A stretch of 64,000 nt of DNA from Topomyia yanbarensis (taxonomy: Eukaryota; Arthropoda; Insecta; Diptera; Culicidae): assembly GCF_030247195.1 (NCBI RefSeq), contig NC_080672.1:94250113-94314112 (forward strand). The letters run 5' to 3'. The notes beneath the pieces are model-generated. The model was not told where the DNA came from. It saw only the letters and a program-made list of their open reading frames with translations, and ran no database searches. Position numbers and translations under genes: made by a program. This document shows positions 59,540-64,000 of this stretch, piece by piece (the stretch's first letter is position 1; each line of letters opens with the position of its first letter).

Positions 59540-59945
59540 TGCTTCTTCAGTAGAGAAATAGTCCTACCTGCAACACTTCAAAACTCTCTCCGATTAAGCT
59601 GCTCGTCGGTATCACCACCACAAGCGCGCTCTCTCCGTTTCCACCACTTCGGTAGACAAATGTGGCTACCTGTGGCTTGCTGCGAAAATCCCACTGTCGA
59701 TGCGGCACTTTTCGGTGCCACTTGTTTTCCTTATTCGTCGTACCACTTCTGCGGTAGACAAATAGAGCAAATGGGTCTACCTGTGACGCTTCCCTCTCGT
59801 CGATTAGAATTGCCCGACGACACCAATACACTATATTTTTTTCTGTGTGTACAGGCACGATCACTGTCGATTTCTGCCACCGCGGTAGGCAAATTCGTCT
59901 ACCCGCGGTTTGCTGTCAAAACACCACTTGTCGAGGATGCCGTTG
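59540..59945 (-). repeat. Tandem repeats in the LINE 5' UTR
   Basis: About four units of 100-130 bp, each marked on the plus strand by (C)GGTAGACAAAT...TCTACCTG(T/C)(G) and a following C-rich CCACTGTCGA/CTCGTCG block: at about 59,547 (partial), 59,650, 59,752 and 59,884. Units are diverged. In several LINEs such 5' monomers carry the internal promoter. Promoter activity here is an inference. Confidence 0.7.
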
Positions 59946-60244
59946 ACCACGCCTCCGACGTATCAACTGTCGACTCACACCCAACAAACTGGTCTCTCTC
60001 TCTCCCACAACAACGCATACAGCGTCCCGCACTCCGTCACTCTCTCGAGAACAAAACCTTCCACCTGGAGGCACAACCGTCTCGGTCGGTTGCAAAAACT
60101 GTTATGACTTTTTTCTATTTGTTGTGGTTCATCGACTAACTACATTTTAATCTTTACAAAACCGCTTGGTTTTCCCGTATCAGACAATCTCATCGAGAGT
60201 TCTCGTATTCGCCGCGGTGCTACTCGACGTGGAAATGGTTGGAC

Positions 60245-61510
60245 GTCTACTCTTGGAACGCTCGTACATGTGACTCTGCGTGACTGAAAATATTTTTTTT
60301 TCGTGCACAATGAATGTATAAATAAATCTTAACATTACAAAAAAGATCCATTGTTACCTTAAGTCGTAAACCAAAATAACCTTCGGTTTGAGCACTTTAC
60401 ACCAGTGTTTATTGTTATTGTTATTGTTATTGAATGACATATTCTCCAAATTTTGTGACAACCGAATGAGAATTAGATTTTTAATAGCAATTTAAACAAT
60501 GCTGTGTCAGACAATTCTAATAAAATTCATTTTCGAATTCACAGTATCTATCTTAACTTCAAAAACATGTTGCTCTTTCAATTTTAATCCGATTTGATCA
60601 CACCTAGTTTCATTTTAAAGGGCATTTAAAGAATTTTAAAGGGCATTTAAAGAACTTTGATCATTTCAATATGTCCGCCAAATTTGTTTCGAACAAATAA
60701 ATCAAATAAGTGGGTTGTTAGCAAATTCTTTTCTTACAAATGTATTCTGTATAATCAGGTGAAACAGTTCGGAACGGTCACTTGTTATACACTCTATGAC
60801 AAATCATCTCTACTTTTCCAATTTCAAGGTCTCGTTTTGGTCCCTTTTTGCCCGGAGGGGTTTAATCGACATTTTTAAATGTTTGCCGACATAGAGGAGC
60901 ATGGTGATTAGTGCAAAATAACGGCTGAATAAACCGTAAATTAACACTTTTTGCAGAGATTGAAAGAAGTTTTATCTATTTATTATGTTGTTATATCTAG
61001 TTTTAGTTATATCTAATAAGCAAAAAAAAATTATAAAAATGGTATTATGCTAATAAGAAAGGTTCGACGACACTGTATGGAAAAATTTATCTAATTTTTT
61101 ATGACATTCAAAATGAGCTCAGCATTCCAAATTTACCATAACATGTAATTTTCAGCCAGATTAGGCAACATTTTTGATTTTGTCCGACTTTTGTTCGAAG
61201 ACCCGCCCAAATAACCACATGCATTATACTGAAGCATCAGTTTAGCTTCATATTTACATTACTAATGTTCATTTGTTCTACATATGCATTCCTGAAGCAA
61301 AGATACCCTAATGCAACATCATAAATGTTTCAAGACATTGCATCTTATAAGCAATGTAACATGCATTATACGCATCTATAGAGCAACAATTTAATGTTTG
61401 TTTGCATTGCATTTAAAAATGCTTCGAAGCTCTTCTGCGCTACACTTTAATAGCATGTAATGTTTGAACTAAAGGCAATGAAACATTAAAATATTTTGAC
61501 GTTTATCATG
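60245..61510. other. No gene recognised; AT-rich flank of the transposase-like gene
   Basis: GTTATT triplicate near 60,410-60,430, a direct 20-bp repeat (AAAGGGCATTTAAAGAA, about 60,616 and 60,638), and ATGCATTATACTGAAGCAT-type words at 61,220-61,480 that recur as AACATGCATTATACGCAT. The latter could be a terminal or subterminal repeat of the element that carries the next gene. The far end is outside the window. Confidence 0.4.
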
Positions 61511-61513
61511 TAA

Positions 61514-63719
61514 ATGTTCGACTTTAAACAAATTTCGTCATCATTTAAAAAAATGGAAAACGCCAAAAAATGGAGAGCAGTATTGAAAAGTGGAAATTTT
61601 CGACGAAAAGTGGAAAAATATCGGTGCTGTATCCCAACCACTAGATTTTTACCACCTGAACCTGTAGTACCAACCTTTGATCAATCTATGAACGTTGAGG
61701 AAGAATACATGGGAGATAAATTTGTGGAATTGAACAATAACGGGAACATCGCATCTGTCGATTTGTATGACGATATCCTTAAAGATTTCAGCTCAGATAA
61801 AACATACGATAGCAAATTTGAATTGGAAAAAGAACAAGATCTTCAAACATTTTTAAGAGACTGGAGTATCGAACACAACATACGTCATCAAGCGATGAAA
61901 CCATTATTGCAGAGACTAAATAAAGTAGATCGGAACATTCCAACTGATCCTAGACGATTATTATATACTCCACGCTCCAAACCGACTATCACTATGATTG
62001 ATGGGGGCCAGTACTGGCACCAGGGCCTAGGTAATTGCATTATTTCTTGATGAAAAATAATAAGAATATTTACTATTTCATTCAATAAAAAAAACAGAAC
62101 AATGTCTTCGACAATGCTTTGCAGATATGAAAGGGCCGACTGCAGTTTTAATAAACATAAATATAGATGGTTTACCTTTATTTAGTAATGGAACGGATCA
62201 GGTATGGCCAATTTTGTTCAACGTTCATGAACAGCCACAAAAAAAACCAATGGTTATTGGCATTTTCCACGGTCGTACTAAGCCTAAGAAAGTAGAAGAA
62301 TTTTTGCGACCATTTGTCAATGAAATACTGCCTATTCTCGCCGAAGGCATTTGGATAAACAACTTCCAATTGACAATCAAAGTAAGAGCTTTTATTTGCG
62401 ATTCCCCTGCTAGAGCGTTTATAAAAGGTTTATACTTTAGTGAGCTATTTAAACTGAATATATGACGCAATTCTTGTATTTTAGGTGTAGTAAATTTTAA
62501 CTCATTGCATGGCTGTCTTAAATGTTGCACGATTGGTCATTATTCATCATTATTGCGAACCACAATTTTCCCCGAAACATCTGCTCCACGAAGATTTGAT
62601 GCCGATTTTCGTCAACGGATGTACGAAGGACATCATCAAATATACAAGATACGCGAAAACGGAAAAATACAAAAAAATCCAGTTATGACCCCACTACTGG
62701 AACTGCCTATTGACATGATCAAAGATATCATCGTAGCAGATTCGCTACATTTGCTTCATCTAGGTATCACGAAGAGGCTGCTTTTAGCCTACAGGGATGG
62801 TCAGAACGGTCTTGATGCCGTTAAGTGGTCAAAAGATGACATTATTGCTATTTCAACATTGCTAGAAAACATTCAACTTCCAGTAGAAATACATCGTTCG
62901 ATGCGGGGAATCAACTACATCAATCACTGGAAAGCATCGGAATGCGCATCATTTCTAAATTACATTGGAATTTCACTTCTGAAAAGATTCATAGACGATG
63001 AACATTATGATAACTTCTTAAATTTATTTTGTGCTGTTACAATTTGCTCCAGTGATTATTATAGCCGTTTTCTACCCGTAGCGAGCGTATTGTTTAAGAA
63101 TTTTATTGTGAAACATTACGCTTTGTTCAGTTCCGTAACAAGTAATGTACATAACTTGATACATATTGTGGAAGAAGTTGAAAGGTTTGGTGCCCTTCCG
63201 TCTATCTCGTCATATCCATTTGAAAACCATTTATATCAAATCAAACGATTAGTTAGGTCAGGAAGATTTCCACTTAATCAAATAATTAATCGCATTTCAG
63301 AGAGGAACGCTACAGAACCACTCAAAACTACAGTTATTGAAAATTATCCTCTAATGAAAACACCTTTAAAAACAGACAAGTCCAAATATTTATGCATTCA
63401 ATTTTCCGCAAATTTTACACTGAAGCATATGTTCCCAGATAAATGGTTTCTAACAAGAGATAACCGAATTATCGCTATGGAATTTGTTGATTCGAAAGGA
63501 GTTCATGGTTCAGAACTAAGAATATTCGATAACCTTTTTGATTATACGTTTCAATCCGCAAATATTTTCGTGTTTAAGACAAAAAATAATCAAAATTTCA
63601 AAGATTGCCAACTATTCTCATTCGAGCAAATTTTTTGTAAACTGGTGGCGGTAGTTATCACCGATGAAATCATCTTCATCCCTTTGCTACATACCTTGCC
63701 AAGAAACGAAAAAATGTAA
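61514..63719 (+). CDS. Transposase-like protein (Tnp2/EnSpm-like), three exons
   Basis: Exons 61,514-62,030, 62,125-62,427 and 62,485-63,719 with GT/AG introns; 684 aa from ATG 61,514 (an ATG at 61,553 is an alternative). The N-terminus is basic (KSGNFRRKVEKYRCCI). Then: DMKGPTAVLININIDGLPLF, QVWPILFNVHE, VIGIFHGRTKPKKVEEFLRP, AFICDSPARAFIKG and a C-x2-C pair (HGCLKCCTIGH). Exon 3 has RRFDADFRQRMYEGHHQI, PLLELPIDMIKDIIVADSLH then LLHLGITKRLL, and a long C-terminal part with SNVHNLIHIVEEVERFG. Order and motifs resemble the Tnp2-like enzymes of CACTA/EnSpm-type transposons and relatives found in insects, with likely catalytic Asp in NIDG and ICDSPA. It is fully open and could be an active element or a domesticated gene. 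Family call moderate. Confidence 0.78.
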
Positions 63720-63800
63720 AATGTAACAAAGGAGTAGAGTAACATTTTCTGTAGGTCATGAAAAGATTCATTTATTTATTTAAAAAATACTTCAAAAAAA

Positions 63801-64000
63801 TTAAGCTACATTGTTTTGTTCATGTTCGTCGATCATCTCTTCTAAGTATTCTTCAGCTAATACCTGAAAATAGTCATTTTGTTCATTCGAATGAACGCTT
63901 ATGTCATTATGCACAGCTTGATCGTCCATTGGCTTAATATTTTCGTCATCCGTACTTTCGACATTCCCAGGGATTCGTCTCTTCCGAGCAACAGACAACC
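63801..64000 (-). CDS. C-terminal end of an unknown acidic protein, cut by the window edge
   Basis: Open from the window edge to a stop at 63,801, about 65 codons: RKRRIPGNVESTDDENIKPM then an acidic stretch YFQVLAEEYLEEMIDEHEQN. There is no ATG in the visible part, so the start lies beyond 64,000. It is convergent with the transposase-like gene, with only about 80 bp between the stops, and could be a second gene of the same element. I do not recognise the family. Confidence 0.5.
   Translation of the reverse strand, partial: LSVARKRRIPGNVESTDDENIKPMDDQAVHNDISVHSNEQNDYFQVLAEEYLEEMIDEHEQNNVA

Larger units (their letters stand above)
54078..60240 (-). mobile_element. I-clade-like LINE, apparently full length with intact ORFs
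   Basis: Minus-strand order: 5' UTR with tandem repeats (about 60,240-59,400), ORF1 (59,399-58,086), ORF2 (58,093-54,401), 3' UTR and a poly(A) run at about 54,078-54,093. ORF1 has zinc knuckles and ORF2 carries endonuclease, RT and RNase H, the I/MosquI arrangement. The 5' boundary is approximate and no target duplication was identified. With two uninterrupted ORFs this copy is a candidate for recent activity. Confidence 0.85.

Noticed and set aside
63996..63998. Start codon of the last minus-strand ORF
   Set aside because: The codon is TTG. The frame is simply open to the window edge, so it is treated as a partial 3' end.

Overview
The window looks like nuclear DNA of a mosquito, most likely a culicine. 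This is inferred from insect-type genes (V-ATPase subunit F, a 7tm_6 odorant receptor, DDX1, RBMX2) with short introns, and from the repeat content: RTE-, R1-, I- and CR1/Q-type LINEs, tRNA-derived SINEs and many short inverted-repeat elements. No species name can be read from the sequence. Most of the 64 kb is transposon-derived.

Layout. 1-4.5 kb: a diverged tandem repeat, TTATGCC minisatellites, one SINE and a LINE 3' tail. 4.5-8.4 kb: two convergent, decayed gene fragments, a Ral-GEF (RGL/RalGDS type) on + and the deadenylase PAN2 on -, both with disabling changes. 8.6-25.6 kb: nested transposons, namely two RTE-type LINEs (-), an internally deleted LINE (-), a CR1/Q-like LINE (+) and a pogo-like DNA transposon. 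26.6-34.6 kb: the main cellular gene block. Two DDX1 helicase genes lie head to head. The + copy is a normal 735-aa DDX1. The - copy is a 1069-aa chimera with a 3x33-aa repeat linker and a new C-terminal domain resembling DUF4780. RBMX2 follows on -. 35-40 kb: repeats, including a 327-bp pure AT array and a LINE RNase H fragment. 40.6-41.3 kb: V-ATPase subunit F in four exons. 42.8-45.4 kb: an R1-type LINE split by two DNA elements. 47.7-49.0 kb: an intact five-exon odorant receptor. 50.7-51.6 kb: a LINE 3' end with a target duplication. 52.0-53.2 kb: a 1.16-kb foldback element. 54.1-60.2 kb: an apparently intact I-type LINE with two overlapping ORFs. 61.5-63.7 kb: an intact three-exon transposase-like gene (Tnp2/EnSpm-like), followed by the end of a minus-strand ORF that runs off the window.

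Five small DNA elements sit inside LINE coding sequence. In each case removing the element and one target duplication joins codons that make family-typical protein, which fixes the element ends and target-site sizes without any alignment. The best candidate for something undescribed is the DDX1 chimera and its head-to-head partner. The rest is mainly transposon biology.

All family calls are by eye from translated motifs. No database search was run.
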